This document shows, one piece after another, positions 7,064 through 14,386 of a DNA stretch of 64,000 bases. Under the pieces are notes generated by a model. It was not told where the DNA came from. It ran no database searches and was given only the letters and a program-made list of their open reading frames with translations. The stretch spans positions 1 through 64,000 of the forward strand of contig NZ_CANSMR010000030.1 in assembly GCF_947648125.1 (NCBI RefSeq). Direction: 5' to 3'. The translations under genes and the position numbers were made by a program. Position 1 is the stretch's first letter. Each line of letters opens with the position of its first letter. The DNA is from an uncultured Bradyrhizobium sp. GTDB lineage: Bacteria; Pseudomonadota; Alphaproteobacteria; Rhizobiales; Xanthobacteraceae.

Positions 7064-8092
7064 ATGAGCACGGTTTTGGTCACGGGCGGATCCGGTTTCA
7101 TCGGCGTGCATACCATCCTGCAGCTGCTTGCCGACGGGCATGCGGTGCGAACCACGCTGCGCAATCCGGATCGGAGCAAGGACGTGATCGCGATGCTGCG
7201 CGAGGGGGGCGCGCTTGCGGCCGACCAGGTCGGCTTCGCCACCGCCGACCTGCTGCGCGACAACGGCTGGCGCGAAGCGGTCGCGGGATGCGATTACGTG
7301 CTGCATGTCGCATCGCCGCTCGGCGCGCATGTGCCGGAGGACGAGAACGAGCTGATCGTTCCGGCGCGCGAAGGTACGCTCCGGGTATTGCGCGCGGCGC
7401 GCGACGCCGGCGTGAAGCGCGTCGTCGTGACGTCGTCGTTTGCGGCGATCGGCTATGGCCATCCGCCGCAAGCCAAGCCGTTCGATGAGACCACCTGGTC
7501 CAATCTCGATGGCCCCGACGTGCAGGCCTATCCGAAATCCAAGACGCTGGCGGAGCGCGCCGCCTGGGATTTCATCGCGCGCGAAGGCAATGGCCTCGAG
7601 CTTGCCGTGGTTAACCCGACCGCGGTTTTCGGCCCGGCGCTCGGCGCCGACTTCTCCGAGTCGATCGGCATCATCAAGGCGCTGCTCGACGGCGCGATGC
7701 CGGCGGTGCCTCGGATCCATTTCGGCCTCGTCGACGTGCGCGACGTCGCCGACCTGCATCTGCGCGCCATGACCTCGCCCAAGGCCAGGGGCGAGCGGTT
7801 CCTCGCGGTCGCCGGCGAGACCATGTCGGTGCTGCAGGTGGCCCGGCTGCTGCGCGGGAAACTCGGCAGCAAGGCGCGGCGTGTGCCGCGGTTCCAGGCG
7901 CCGGACTGGATGATCCGGCTCGCCGCGCGACGCAACCCGTTGGCCCGCGCCACCCTGCCGCTGCTCGGCAAGGTGCGCCGCTCGACCAGCGCCAAGGCGC
8001 AGAACCTGCTCGGCTGGCGTCCGCGCGGCAATGAGGAGATGATCGTCGCGACCGCCGAGAGCCTGATCAGGCTCGGCCTGGTCAAGGCCTGA
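7064..8092 (+). CDS. Extended SDR, aldehyde/dihydroflavonol reductase type
   Basis: The ATG at 7064 has an AGG-rich site upstream and begins on the Rossmann fold (VLVTGGSGFIGVH); an in-frame extension to 6989 is unlikely. The 342-residue protein keeps the TGGSGFIG NAD(P) motif, the catalytic YPKSK (YxxxK) and a Ser-Ser preceding it (VVTSSFAAIGY). The C-terminal part has SAKAQNLLGWRPR, typical of dihydroflavonol-4-reductase-like enzymes. Such bacterial proteins usually reduce aldehydes or ketones with NADPH in the cytosol. It is the likely target of the divergent HxlR, and a hydratase follows 108 bases downstream. Confidence 0.88.
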   Translation: MSTVLVTGGSGFIGVHTILQLLADGHAVRTTLRNPDRSKDVIAMLREGGALAADQVGFATADLLRDNGWREAVAGCDYVLHVASPLGAHVPEDENELIVPAREGTLRVLRAARDAGVKRVVVTSSFAAIGYGHPPQAKPFDETTWSNLDGPDVQAYPKSKTLAERAAWDFIAREGNGLELAVVNPTAVFGPALGADFSESIGIIKALLDGAMPAVPRIHFGLVDVRDVADLHLRAMTSPKARGERFLAVAGETMSVLQVARLLRGKLGSKARRVPRFQAPDWMIRLAARRNPLARATLPLLGKVRRSTSAKAQNLLGWRPRGNEEMIVATAESLIRLGLVKA

Positions 8093-8200
8093 CGGCCTCT
8101 CCCGTCCGGCGTGCTTGCCAGACGCGTCGGCGAGTGCTGAATTGCCGCGAGCAGACGGAGGCGCCACCGCGCCGCCGAGAACATCGGGGAGGCTGCGCAG

Positions 8201-8986
8201 ATGGAACGGATCCTCGCGGCCGCAAAGGCGATTGCCAGCGCGCGCCGCAGCCGCGCGCCGCTCAAGGCGCTTCCGAAGGACGTCGCGCCGCGCGACGAGG
8301 CCGAAGGCTATCAGGTGCAGTACGCGCTGCACGATCTGCTGCAAGCCCAGGTCGGCAGCCTCGTCGGCTACAAGATCGGCTGCACCAGCGCGGTGATGCA
8401 GGAGTACATCAACATCCCGCACCCCTGCGGCGGCGGCGTGTTCGAGAAGGTCGTGCATGATAGCGGCGTGCAGTTGCCGGCGGCCGACTTCGTCCATGTC
8501 GGCGTCGAATGCGAGATCGCGGTGCGGCTGGCGCGCAATCTCGCTCCGAGCGAAGCGCCGTTCACCGCCGAATGGGTCGCGGAGGCGATCGAGGCCTATC
8601 ATCCGGCGATCGAGATCGTCGACGACCGCTACGTCAAATGGGAGACGCTCGGCGCGCCGACGCTGATCGCCGACGACTTCTTCGCCGCCGGCTGCGTGCT
8701 CGGCGAGGCCGTGCCGCGCATCACCGTGCCCGATCTGCGCAAGATCACCGGACGCGCGCTCGTCAACGGCAAGGAGGAGGGGCACGGCACCGGCGCCGAC
8801 GTGCTCGGCCATCCCCACAACGCGCTCGCCTGGCTCGCCAATCATCTCGCCGCCGAAGGCCGCGGCCTGCACGCCGGCCAGATCGTGCTGACCGGCAGCC
8901 TGGTCAAGACGGTGTGGCTGAAGGCGGGCGACACGGTCGTGATGGAGCTCGATGGGCTCGGCAAGGTGGAGGCGGCGTTCACCTGA
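8201..8986 (+). CDS. 2-keto-4-pentenoate hydratase / fumarylacetoacetate hydrolase-family protein
   Basis: This 261-residue protein has the MhpD/HpaH-type layout: an N-terminal helical part with DEAEGYQVQYALHDLL, then KIGCTSAVMQEYINIPHPC, the acidic metal-binding core VGVECEIAVRLARNL (ExE) and EIVDDRY. The glycine-rich GHGTGADVLGHPHNALAWLAN follows, with ending IVLTGSLVKTVWLKAGDTV. Enzymes of this group hydrate 2-hydroxypentadienoate-type acids in meta-cleavage pathways or decarboxylate oxalocrotonate, using Mg2+. No other meta-cleavage gene is adjacent, so the physiological substrate is unknown. An 11-bp sequence at its stop codon (8976-8986) recurs at 9188-9198, flanking a repeat element. 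Confidence 0.85.
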   Translation: MERILAAAKAIASARRSRAPLKALPKDVAPRDEAEGYQVQYALHDLLQAQVGSLVGYKIGCTSAVMQEYINIPHPCGGGVFEKVVHDSGVQLPAADFVHVGVECEIAVRLARNLAPSEAPFTAEWVAEAIEAYHPAIEIVDDRYVKWETLGAPTLIADDFFAAGCVLGEAVPRITVPDLRKITGRALVNGKEEGHGTGADVLGHPHNALAWLANHLAAEGRGLHAGQIVLTGSLVKTVWLKAGDTVVMELDGLGKVEAAFT

Positions 8987-9025
8987 GGTGACGTTGTGTT
9001 GACGAGCTTGCCTCCACATAGGGAT

Positions 9026-9177
9026 GTCGTCCCTGCCTAGTGCGCAATTGCGCACGGAAGCAGGGATCCATACTCCGCGGCCGCTGTTGTGAACAGGGCT
9101 CGTCATTCCGCCGACGCGCAACAATCAGCATTCGTGGTTATGGGTCCCTGCTTTCGCAGGGACGACACTGAGTGTGC
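9026..9177. repeat. Palindromic intergenic repeat, copy A
   Basis: About 150 bp starting GTCGTCCCTGCC and ending with a hairpin GTCCCTGC-TTTC-GCAGGGAC (9143-9162 region). Near its start is the perfect palindrome TGCGCAATTGCGCA. A second copy in the same orientation lies at 10062-10212, so the two bracket the carbonic anhydrase gene. No coding capacity is evident. Confidence 0.8.
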
Positions 9178-9201
9178 ACGGAAGCGACGTTCACCTGACT
9201 T

Positions 9202-9954
9202 TCACATCGCTGGCCGTTTGCCATCCGTGACCAGCTCGACCTTGCCGTCGGTCAGCCGGTAGACCGCGCCGACAATCCTGAGCTTGCCCTGATCGACCGC
9301 GGCGCTCAGGATCGGCGTCGCCGTCTTGAGCTTCGCGACGTTGTCGATGACGTTTTGCCTGATGGCGTTGGCGAGGCGGTCGCCCGGCTTGCCCTCGGCC
9401 GCCTTCACCGCCGGCGCGATCGCAGTGACCAGCGAGGGCAGATGGCCGGGCAGGGTGGTGTTGTCCTTCAGCGACTTGATCGCGGCATCGACCGCCCCGC
9501 AGCTGTCGTGGCCGAGCACCATGAACAGCGGCACGCCGAGCACCGACGACGCATATTCGAGGCTTGCGATCATCTCGTCGCTGGCGAAATTGCCGGCGAC
9601 GCGGCAGACGAACAGGTCGCCACGGCCGGTGTCGAAGGCGTATTCCGGCGCGATGCGGGAGTCCGCGCAACTCAGGATGCCAGCGAACGGGTTCTGTCCG
9701 CCGGCCAGCGCCTCGCGCTCGTGCTTGAAATCATGCCGCCGCGAAACGCCTTCGACATAACGGAGATTGCCCTTCACCAGCCGGTCGAGCGCGGCGTCCG
9801 GCGGCAGCACGTTCTGCGGCTTCGGCGGCGGTCTTGTCTCTTTGGCCGTCACAGCCGGCGCAAGCGCGAGGCTGGCCGCGGTGCACGTCGCGGCAGCGAG
9901 GAAGAAGCGCCGGGAGGTTCGGCTGGGAGGCGTGATCTCGCAGAGCTGGCACAT
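9202..9954 (-). CDS. Beta-class carbonic anhydrase with Tat-like signal
   Basis: The ATG at 9954 has GGAGAA just upstream; longer frames run back through a repeat element and are rejected. The 250-residue protein has a twin-arginine-like leader (SRRFFLAAA, residues 14-21, then Ala-rich to about 37), so it is probably exported to the periplasm. Zinc ligands and catalytic dyad of beta-carbonic anhydrases are present: C96-A-D98-S-R100, H149 and C152 in GHDSCG. It should interconvert CO2 and bicarbonate. The gene is bracketed by two direct 150-bp repeats and is transcribed opposite to both neighbours, so it looks like a cassette of its own. The N-terminal MCQLC motif before the Tat box is unusual. 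Confidence 0.9.
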   Translation of the reverse strand: MCQLCEITPPSRTSRRFFLAAATCTAASLALAPAVTAKETRPPPKPQNVLPPDAALDRLVKGNLRYVEGVSRRHDFKHEREALAGGQNPFAGILSCADSRIAPEYAFDTGRGDLFVCRVAGNFASDEMIASLEYASSVLGVPLFMVLGHDSCGAVDAAIKSLKDNTTLPGHLPSLVTAIAPAVKAAEGKPGDRLANAIRQNVIDNVAKLKTATPILSAAVDQGKLRIVGAVYRLTDGKVELVTDGKRPAM

Positions 9955-10061
9955 CAAGGTTCTCCGTGAACAAGGACCGCATCCGCGCGATATGTGTAGG
10001 TCATGCGCAATGCCTTCGCAATCATTGCACTCGTGCGCTCGCGACCGCCACGTCCACAATC

Positions 10062-10212
10062 GTCGTCCCTGCCTAGTGCGCAATTGCGCACGGGAGCAGG
10101 GACCCATACTCTGCGGCGGATGTCGTGGAGGGACTCGTCGTTCCAGCATCGTTCAACAATGACCATCGGTGGTTATGGGTCCCTGCTTTCGCAGGGACGA
10201 CACCGAGTGTGT
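10062..10212. repeat. Palindromic intergenic repeat, copy B
   Basis: The same element as 9026-9177, with identical blocks GTCGTCCCTGCCTAGTGCG at the start and GGTTATGGGTCCCTGCTTTC near the end; the middle third is diverged. It has the same terminal hairpin and the same TGCGCAATTGCGCA palindrome. It covers the region just upstream of the carbonic anhydrase start, 108 bases away, so it may contribute to that promoter or leader. Confidence 0.8.
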
Positions 10213-10305
10213 TGAACGGCCCGTGAATCACACTCTGGCATTCTCGCGACGTGATCCGTCCGAGCTTTGCATTTCGTTTGGCCGCTCTGAAAGCAGAGCG
10301 CGCAG

Positions 10306-10400
10306 GGAAAGCCGGGTGCCGACGGCACCCCCATAGGTCCCGTGCAACAAAAAGCACGGGAGGTAGGACCACAGGTGTAACCGGAAACAACCCGGCTTTC
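10306..10400. repeat. Multi-stem structured intergenic element
   Basis: An 11-bp closing stem (10306-10316 with 10390-10400, GAAAGCCGGGT / ACCCGGCTTTC) encloses two hairpins: GGGTGCC-GAC-GGCACCC and CCCGTGC-N8-GCACGGG. A further small hairpin (GCTCTG-N4-CAGAGC) lies just outside. The fold is a closed multi-branch junction. It stands 130 bases before the promoter of the arsR-SRPBCC operon and has no coding frame. It resembles GC-rich intergenic repeats common in Bradyrhizobium, but a structured RNA cannot be excluded. Confidence 0.55.
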
Positions 10401-10530
10401 TCCGACGGGCAAACCAGCGGCTGGATTATAACCCATCAGTTATGCGTCTGTGGGCTCAGCCGATTTTGCGCCAAGCAGACCGAAACGGGGGGCGGCCCGG
10501 GGGCGTCAGTCATTTTTCTCAACTTCTAGC

Positions 10531-10559
10531 TTGACCAATCCATAGCTGTCTGGTTATAC
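10531..10559 (+). promoter_or_regulatory. Sigma70-type promoter of the first arsR-SRPBCC operon
   Basis: TTGACC (10531-10536) and TTATAC (10554-10559) are separated by exactly 17 bases, an excellent housekeeping promoter. The start would be near 10566, giving a leader of about 27 bases without a clear Shine-Dalgarno. The 10-mer AATCCATAGC occurs at 10537-10546 in the spacer and again at 10563-10572 at the start site. These direct repeats could be the ArsR operator. Confidence 0.6.
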
Positions 10560-10593
10560 GTTAATCCATAGCCAACGGGTTATTGATTGCAAA

Positions 10594-10917
10594 ATGCCGG
10601 ACGCTCACGACGTGTTGTTTCGAACCCTCGCAGACCCGACCCGCCGGGCGATCTTCGAGCGCCTGTGCCGCGAGGGCGAGCAGACCGTCGGTGCGCTGAC
10701 GGCGCGGGCAAAGATCTCGCAGCCGGCGGTGTCAAAGCATCTCGGCGTGCTGAAGCAGGCCGGGCTGGTGCGCGATCGCCACGAAGGAAGGCAGACGCAT
10801 TACAGCGCGCAACTCGGCGCGCTGGCGCCGCTGATCGACTGGACCAGCCAGATGGCGGGCTTCTGGCAGAACCGGTTCGACCACCTCGAAGATCTTCTCA
10901 AAAGGATGGACCAATGA
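10594..10917 (+). CDS. ArsR-family winged-helix regulator (SRPBCC-linked), copy 1
   Basis: This 107-residue protein has the ArsR fold: LADPTRRAIFERL, KISQPAVSKHLGVLKQAGLV (recognition helix) and GRQTHYSAQ in the wing. It lacks the CxC metal site of classical ArsR/SmtB, as is usual for the subgroup paired with START/AHSA1 proteins. The C-terminal PLIDWTSQMAGFWQNRFDHLEDLL helix is the dimerisation element of that subgroup. Its stop overlaps the SRPBCC start by ATGA, so the two are co-translated. A close paralogue with the same partner is at 47158. Confidence 0.93.
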   Translation: MPDAHDVLFRTLADPTRRAIFERLCREGEQTVGALTARAKISQPAVSKHLGVLKQAGLVRDRHEGRQTHYSAQLGALAPLIDWTSQMAGFWQNRFDHLEDLLKRMDQ

Positions 10918-11345
10918 ACAAGACCACCGCTGAAACGCGCTCCGCAATCGTGGAGCGCGAATTTCCCCATCCACCGGAAAAGCTCTGGCGCGCGCTGACG
11001 CAACCGCATCTGATGGAGGAGTGGCTGATGAAGAACGACTTCAAGCCCGAGGTCGGGCACAGCTTCAATCTGCGCGGCGAGTGGGGCGGCGTGCTGGACT
11101 GCAAGGTGCTCACTGTGGAGCCGCACAGGACGCTGTCCTACACCTGGAATTTCGCGCATGAAGATGCCGCCTACAATCTCGAGAGCGTGGTCGTCTTCAC
11201 GCTGACGCCGACGGCGAAGGGCACCCATCTGCGCGTCGAGCAGTCCGGCTTCCAGCCGCATCAGAAGCAGGCCTATGGCGGCGCCCATGCCGGGTGGAAG
11301 CAGTTCCTGGAGAATCTCGATCAGCTGCTGGTGCGGCCGGAGTGA
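10914..11345 (+). CDS. SRPBCC (AHSA1/START-like) domain protein, copy 1
   Basis: This 143-residue protein is a single AHSA1-like helix-grip fold: AIVEREFPHPPEKLWRALTQP, MEEWLMKNDFKPEVGHSF, then beta strands GVLDCKVLTVEPHRTLSYTW and FTLTPTAKGTHLRVEQSGF, and the long C-terminal helix GGAHAGWKQFLENLDQLL. These proteins form a hydrophobic pocket and usually bind small lipophilic ligands. When paired with ArsR they may report on or sequester the regulator's ligand. It overlaps the arsR stop by 4 bases. The paralogous pair at 47158/47484 shares the WLM-NDF-P-VGH core. Confidence 0.92.
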   Translation: MNKTTAETRSAIVEREFPHPPEKLWRALTQPHLMEEWLMKNDFKPEVGHSFNLRGEWGGVLDCKVLTVEPHRTLSYTWNFAHEDAAYNLESVVVFTLTPTAKGTHLRVEQSGFQPHQKQAYGGAHAGWKQFLENLDQLLVRPE

Positions 11346-11363
11346 TAGGCGGACGCTTTGCCC

Positions 11364-11478
11364 TCATTGCGAGGAGCTCGCGACAAGATTGCAAAGAAAT
11401 TTTGCGCTGAAGCGGCGAAGCAATCGATGGATCCGCGTACTCGGTGCGATGGATTGCTTCGCTTCGCTCGCAATGACG
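11364..11478. repeat. CATTGCGAGGAG-type palindromic repeat, copy 1
   Basis: The element begins TCATTGCGAGGAG and ends CTCGCAATGACG, an inverted terminal pair, with inner inverted blocks GAAGCAATCgATGGAT / ATGGATTGCTTC. It lies between the SRPBCC gene and a small membrane protein. A second copy is at 44460-44582. Confidence 0.8.
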
Positions 11479-11515
11479 GCATTACACAGATTTTACCCCA
11501 TCCAAAGGAGGTCAC

Positions 11516-11749
11516 ATGAACTGGAACAACTGGATCAGGCAATTTCACCGCTGGCTCTCGATCGTCTTCACGGCGGCCGTCATCGTCAACATCATCGCGA
11601 TGGTCTTGCAGCAGCAAGCCGTCTGGATCGGCCTGCTGGCGCTGTTCCCGCTGATCTTGATGCTGCTGAGCGGCCTGTATCTGTTCGCGTTGCCCTATCT
11701 GGCGCCGCGGCGTGAACGCGGGGCATCGACCGGGGCGTCACAAGCGTGA
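11516..11749 (+). CDS. Small two-helix membrane protein
   Basis: This 77-residue protein starts 8 bases after AAGGAGG. It has two hydrophobic segments at about residues 15-33 and 36-60, a short polar start with NWIRQFHRWLS and a charged tail. It follows the arsR-SRPBCC pair on the same strand with only a repeat between, so it is probably the third gene of that operon or one parted from it by the repeat. I recognise no family with a known activity. Confidence 0.75.
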   Translation: MNWNNWIRQFHRWLSIVFTAAVIVNIIAMVLQQQAVWIGLLALFPLILMLLSGLYLFALPYLAPRRERGASTGASQA

Positions 11750-11817
11750 TGCCCAGGCGTCAGAAGTGTGATTGCATGGTGTGATTGTTTGAGGCAGGCG
11801 AGGACCACGAGGCAGCA

Positions 11818-12264
11818 ATGACGGCATCGGAACGTATCGACCGGATGATCGAGGATCTCACCGACTGGCGCGGCAAGACGCTCGCAGGCCTGCGCAAGAG
11901 CATCCTCGCCGCCGACCCCGAAATCATCGAGGAATGGAAGTGGATGGGCAGCCCGGTGTGGTCGCGCGACGGCATCATCGCGGTCGGCAACGCCCACAAG
12001 GGCAAGGTGAAGCTGACCTTCATGTACGGCGCGCAGCTTCCGGACCCCGACAAGCTGTTCAACACCGGCTTCGAGGGCAATGTGCGGCGCGCGATCGATC
12101 TGTTCGAGGGCGACAAGATCAATGACCGTGCGCTGAAGGCCCTGATCCGTGCTGCGATCGAGCTCAACCAGGCCAAGTCGAAGAAGCCTGCGAAGAAATC
12201 AGCCAAGCAGCCGGCGAAGAAAGCGGCCGCGGGCGCCCGCGCGACCGCGAAGACGAAGTCGTGA
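11818..12264 (+). CDS. DUF1801 (YdhG-like) protein with lysine-rich tail
   Basis: The ATG at 11818 has GAGG about 8 bases upstream; a TTG at 11785 would add 11 residues without support. The 148-residue protein has a DUF1801 domain over about residues 5-115 (ERIDRMIEDLTDWRGKTLAGLR, EEWKWMGSPVWS, GIIAVGNAHKGKVKLTF, LPDPDKLFN). The last ~30 residues are a Lys/Ala/Pro tail with PAKKSAKQPAKK repeats like histone H1 tails. The family includes Fra-like/YdhG proteins linked to iron or intracellular chaperoning, but no firm function is known. The basic tail suggests nucleic acid or membrane-surface binding. Confidence 0.85.
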   Translation: MTASERIDRMIEDLTDWRGKTLAGLRKSILAADPEIIEEWKWMGSPVWSRDGIIAVGNAHKGKVKLTFMYGAQLPDPDKLFNTGFEGNVRRAIDLFEGDKINDRALKALIRAAIELNQAKSKKPAKKSAKQPAKKAAAGARATAKTKS

Positions 12265-12298
12265 GCTGCGCCGGCATGCTGATCGCGATCCATCCGAG

Positions 12299-12802
12299 AT
12301 GATCAAGACCAGGCTCGCCACCGCTTCGGATGCCGGCTCCATCTCCGCGCTGCTCGAGGCCAACGCTGGCGAACGCGGTGGCATGCTGCTCGGGCAATGG
12401 CCACGCGAGGTGATCGAGACGCGCATTGCAAGCGGGCAATCGATCGTGATCGCGACCGGTGACGAGGGCATGCTGCTGGGTGCGCTCCTGACCTCGGAGA
12501 GGGGATTCGACGATGCCCCGCCGGTTCGGGCCATGCTGAAGGCCTGGTCTGGCGGTCCCGATGCTTATGTGTATGGTCCCGTATGCGTCTCCCAGGACGC
12601 GCGCGGTTTGGGAGTTCTGGACGCGTTATACGCCGAGCTTCAGGCGACATTTTCCGGTCGCGAAGCGATCCTCTTCATCCGGGAAGACAATCCGCGCTCG
12701 CTCAAGGCGCATCTGCGGCTCGGCATGCGCGAGGTCGCGCGATACGACTTCGAAGGCGAAGTCTTCATTGTCCTGAGCGACAGGTCTGAGCAGCAGGCGT
12801 AG
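12299..12802 (+). CDS. GNAT-family N-acetyltransferase
   Basis: This 167-residue protein begins MIKTRLATASDAGSISALLEAN, the classical GNAT first strand-helix. It shows the core strand VIATGDEGMLLGALL and YVYGPVCVSQDARGLGVLDALYAEL, where the Q/R-x-x-G-x-G/A acetyl-CoA loop is present as QDARGLGV. NPRSLKAHLRLGMREVARY follows near the end, as in most GNATs. It should transfer an acetyl group from acetyl-CoA to an amine; the substrate is unknown. The start lies 34 bases after the DUF1801 stop, so the two may be co-transcribed. Confidence 0.85.
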   Translation: MIKTRLATASDAGSISALLEANAGERGGMLLGQWPREVIETRIASGQSIVIATGDEGMLLGALLTSERGFDDAPPVRAMLKAWSGGPDAYVYGPVCVSQDARGLGVLDALYAELQATFSGREAILFIREDNPRSLKAHLRLGMREVARYDFEGEVFIVLSDRSEQQA

Positions 12803-12865
12803 CCCGGATGAGCCAACGGGCCGACTTCGCAGCAGCTATCTCGCGGGAGAAGAATGGGGCAGTTT

Positions 12866-12902
12866 ATCACCCATTTGGGTGATGAACCCTTCGGGAGTTT
12901 TT
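12866..12902 (+). terminator. Probable terminator after the GNAT gene
   Basis: A 7-bp stem (ATCACCC 12866-12872 with GGGTGAT 12877-12883) is followed by a small CCC-TTC-GGG hairpin and AGTTTTT. It is 64 bases after the stop. The U-run follows the second, weaker hairpin, so efficiency is uncertain. Confidence 0.5.
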
Positions 12903-13008
12903 GCAAGACTGCCGGTCGATTGCATTGCCCTGACCGGCATGGCCGCGAAATTGATTTCGATTGGAAATTGATGGAACTGCCGTGCTTCCAAAAACCATGG
13001 AGCTCGAT

Positions 13009-13920
13009 ATGGCGGCGGTCTCCGCGACATTGAACAGCATTGTTTCCCTCAATCGTATCGCGCTCGTATTCAGTGTCGTCCTGGCATTGAGCTCTGCGGC
13101 CGGGGCACAAGAGAAAGTCTCGTTTCCCTCGACCGATGGCGATCTCAAGGGTGGCACGCCAACGACGATCAGCGGCTATCTTTACAAGCCCGCCGGATCT
13201 GGCCCCTTCGCGGCAGTCGTCAGCATTCACGGCTGTGACGGCGCGACGAACGAAAAAGGTGAGGTCCGCCCGTTGTATGGAACGTGGGGCGAAATCCTTT
13301 CACAGCGTGGATATCTGTTTCTCCTGATCGATTCCTTCCAGCCGCGCGGATACGGCAGCCTTTGCGCGGTTCAGCCGGTCTTCTCCCGCCCCGTTCTGCC
13401 GAACAGGGAGACGCCGATGGACGCCTACGGCGCGATGAACTATCTGAGGTCGCGCTCCGACGTCCGGCCCGACAGCATCGCCATCCTGGGGCAGTCATAC
13501 GGCGGGATGGCTATGATGTTCACGGTCGCCAATGGTGCATTGCCGAAGGGTATGGCGCCGGACAAGGATTTCCGGGCTGCGATCGCACTCTATCCCAACT
13601 GTCCGCCGGTTGCGGAAAAGGACCCGCATTGGCGGCCGCGCCAACCGATGTTGTTGTTGGTGGGCGAGGCAGACACCGCTACGCCTGCAGGGCCGTGCAG
13701 GGAGATGGTGGCGCGGGCAAAGGACGAGGGCGGCCCTCCGATCGACCCGCACTTCTACCCCAACGCCTATCACGCCTTCGACCATCCAAACCTTCCGCGG
13801 AAGGAGATGACCAGCCTGAAGCGGCCGGACGGCAGTTCGCCGATCGCGATGTCGAACCCGGAAGCCCGCGCGGATGCGATCAATCGCGTCACGCAGTTTC
13901 TGGCGAGTATGCTGAAATAG
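13009..13920 (+). CDS. Secreted dienelactone hydrolase-family protein
   Basis: Among in-frame starts at 12961 (TTG), 12997 and 13009, the last has GGAG 7-10 bases upstream and gives a clear signal peptide (LNRIALVFSVVLALSSAAGA, cleavage near residue 33). The 303-residue product is an alpha/beta hydrolase: oxyanion region VVSIHGCDG, nucleophile elbow GQSYGG (Ser), acidic residue in LLVGEADTATP and His in NAYHAFDHP. This matches the dienelactone hydrolase group, although the usual Cys nucleophile is Ser here, as in many secreted members acting as esterases. It is not clustered with an aromatic pathway. Confidence 0.85.
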   Translation: MAAVSATLNSIVSLNRIALVFSVVLALSSAAGAQEKVSFPSTDGDLKGGTPTTISGYLYKPAGSGPFAAVVSIHGCDGATNEKGEVRPLYGTWGEILSQRGYLFLLIDSFQPRGYGSLCAVQPVFSRPVLPNRETPMDAYGAMNYLRSRSDVRPDSIAILGQSYGGMAMMFTVANGALPKGMAPDKDFRAAIALYPNCPPVAEKDPHWRPRQPMLLLVGEADTATPAGPCREMVARAKDEGGPPIDPHFYPNAYHAFDHPNLPRKEMTSLKRPDGSSPIAMSNPEARADAINRVTQFLASMLK

Positions 13921-13996
13921 GCTTGCGAACGCGCACGCACGTACGAAGCGCAGCGGGGCAGCTTCTGCCGGGCGAGGTTTGCTGGGCGCGCGGCCG

Positions 13997-14290
13997 TCAC
14001 GCCTTCGTGTGCACGATGACCGGACCCGCAACCGCGGTGGCTTGCCCAATCAGCAACGGGCCGAGATTGTCATCGATCCAGGCCAGTGCGCGGCGGTTGG
14101 CTTCCTCGGCGCCGGCATAGTTGTTGAAGACGCTGATCGCGGTGACGGTGTCGTCGCCGGCATAGACCACGTAATAGGCCATGAAGCCTTCGACATCGCT
14201 GATGATCGGAATTGCGCCTTCCTTGATCCGGCGCGCGAGTTCTTCGGCGCTACCAGACTTCGCCTTGGCGTGACGGATGGCGGCATACAT
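13997..14290 (-). CDS. Antibiotic-biosynthesis-monooxygenase-like (ABM) small protein
   Basis: The ATG at 14290 has an ideal GGAGGA upstream; the longer frame to 14335 is discarded. The 97-residue protein has the dimeric alpha+beta barrel pattern: MYAAIRHAKAKSGSAEELARRI, ISDVEGFMAYYVVYAGDDTVTAISVF, and the C-terminal helix EEANRRALAWID followed by a final strand. Proteins like this act as cofactor-free monooxygenases or ligand-binding stress proteins. No catalytic residue can be assigned from sequence. It may be co-transcribed with the GrlR-like gene 97 bases upstream. Confidence 0.75.
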   Translation of the reverse strand: MYAAIRHAKAKSGSAEELARRIKEGAIPIISDVEGFMAYYVVYAGDDTVTAISVFNNYAGAEEANRRALAWIDDNLGPLLIGQATAVAGPVIVHTKA

Positions 14291-14386
14291 GCGTTCCTCC
14301 TTCCGGCTGCATCGATCGGGCTGCGCTTCGCGCATGCGCGATGGTACGCCTGAAGGGGCCGAGATGCCATCGGGATTGCGGACCGA

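Noticed and set aside
6968-9124. 718-codon minus-strand frame opposite the SDR and hydratase genes
   Set aside because: Both opposing genes have strong family motifs and good starts; the frame has Arg/Ala/Gly bias and no motif.
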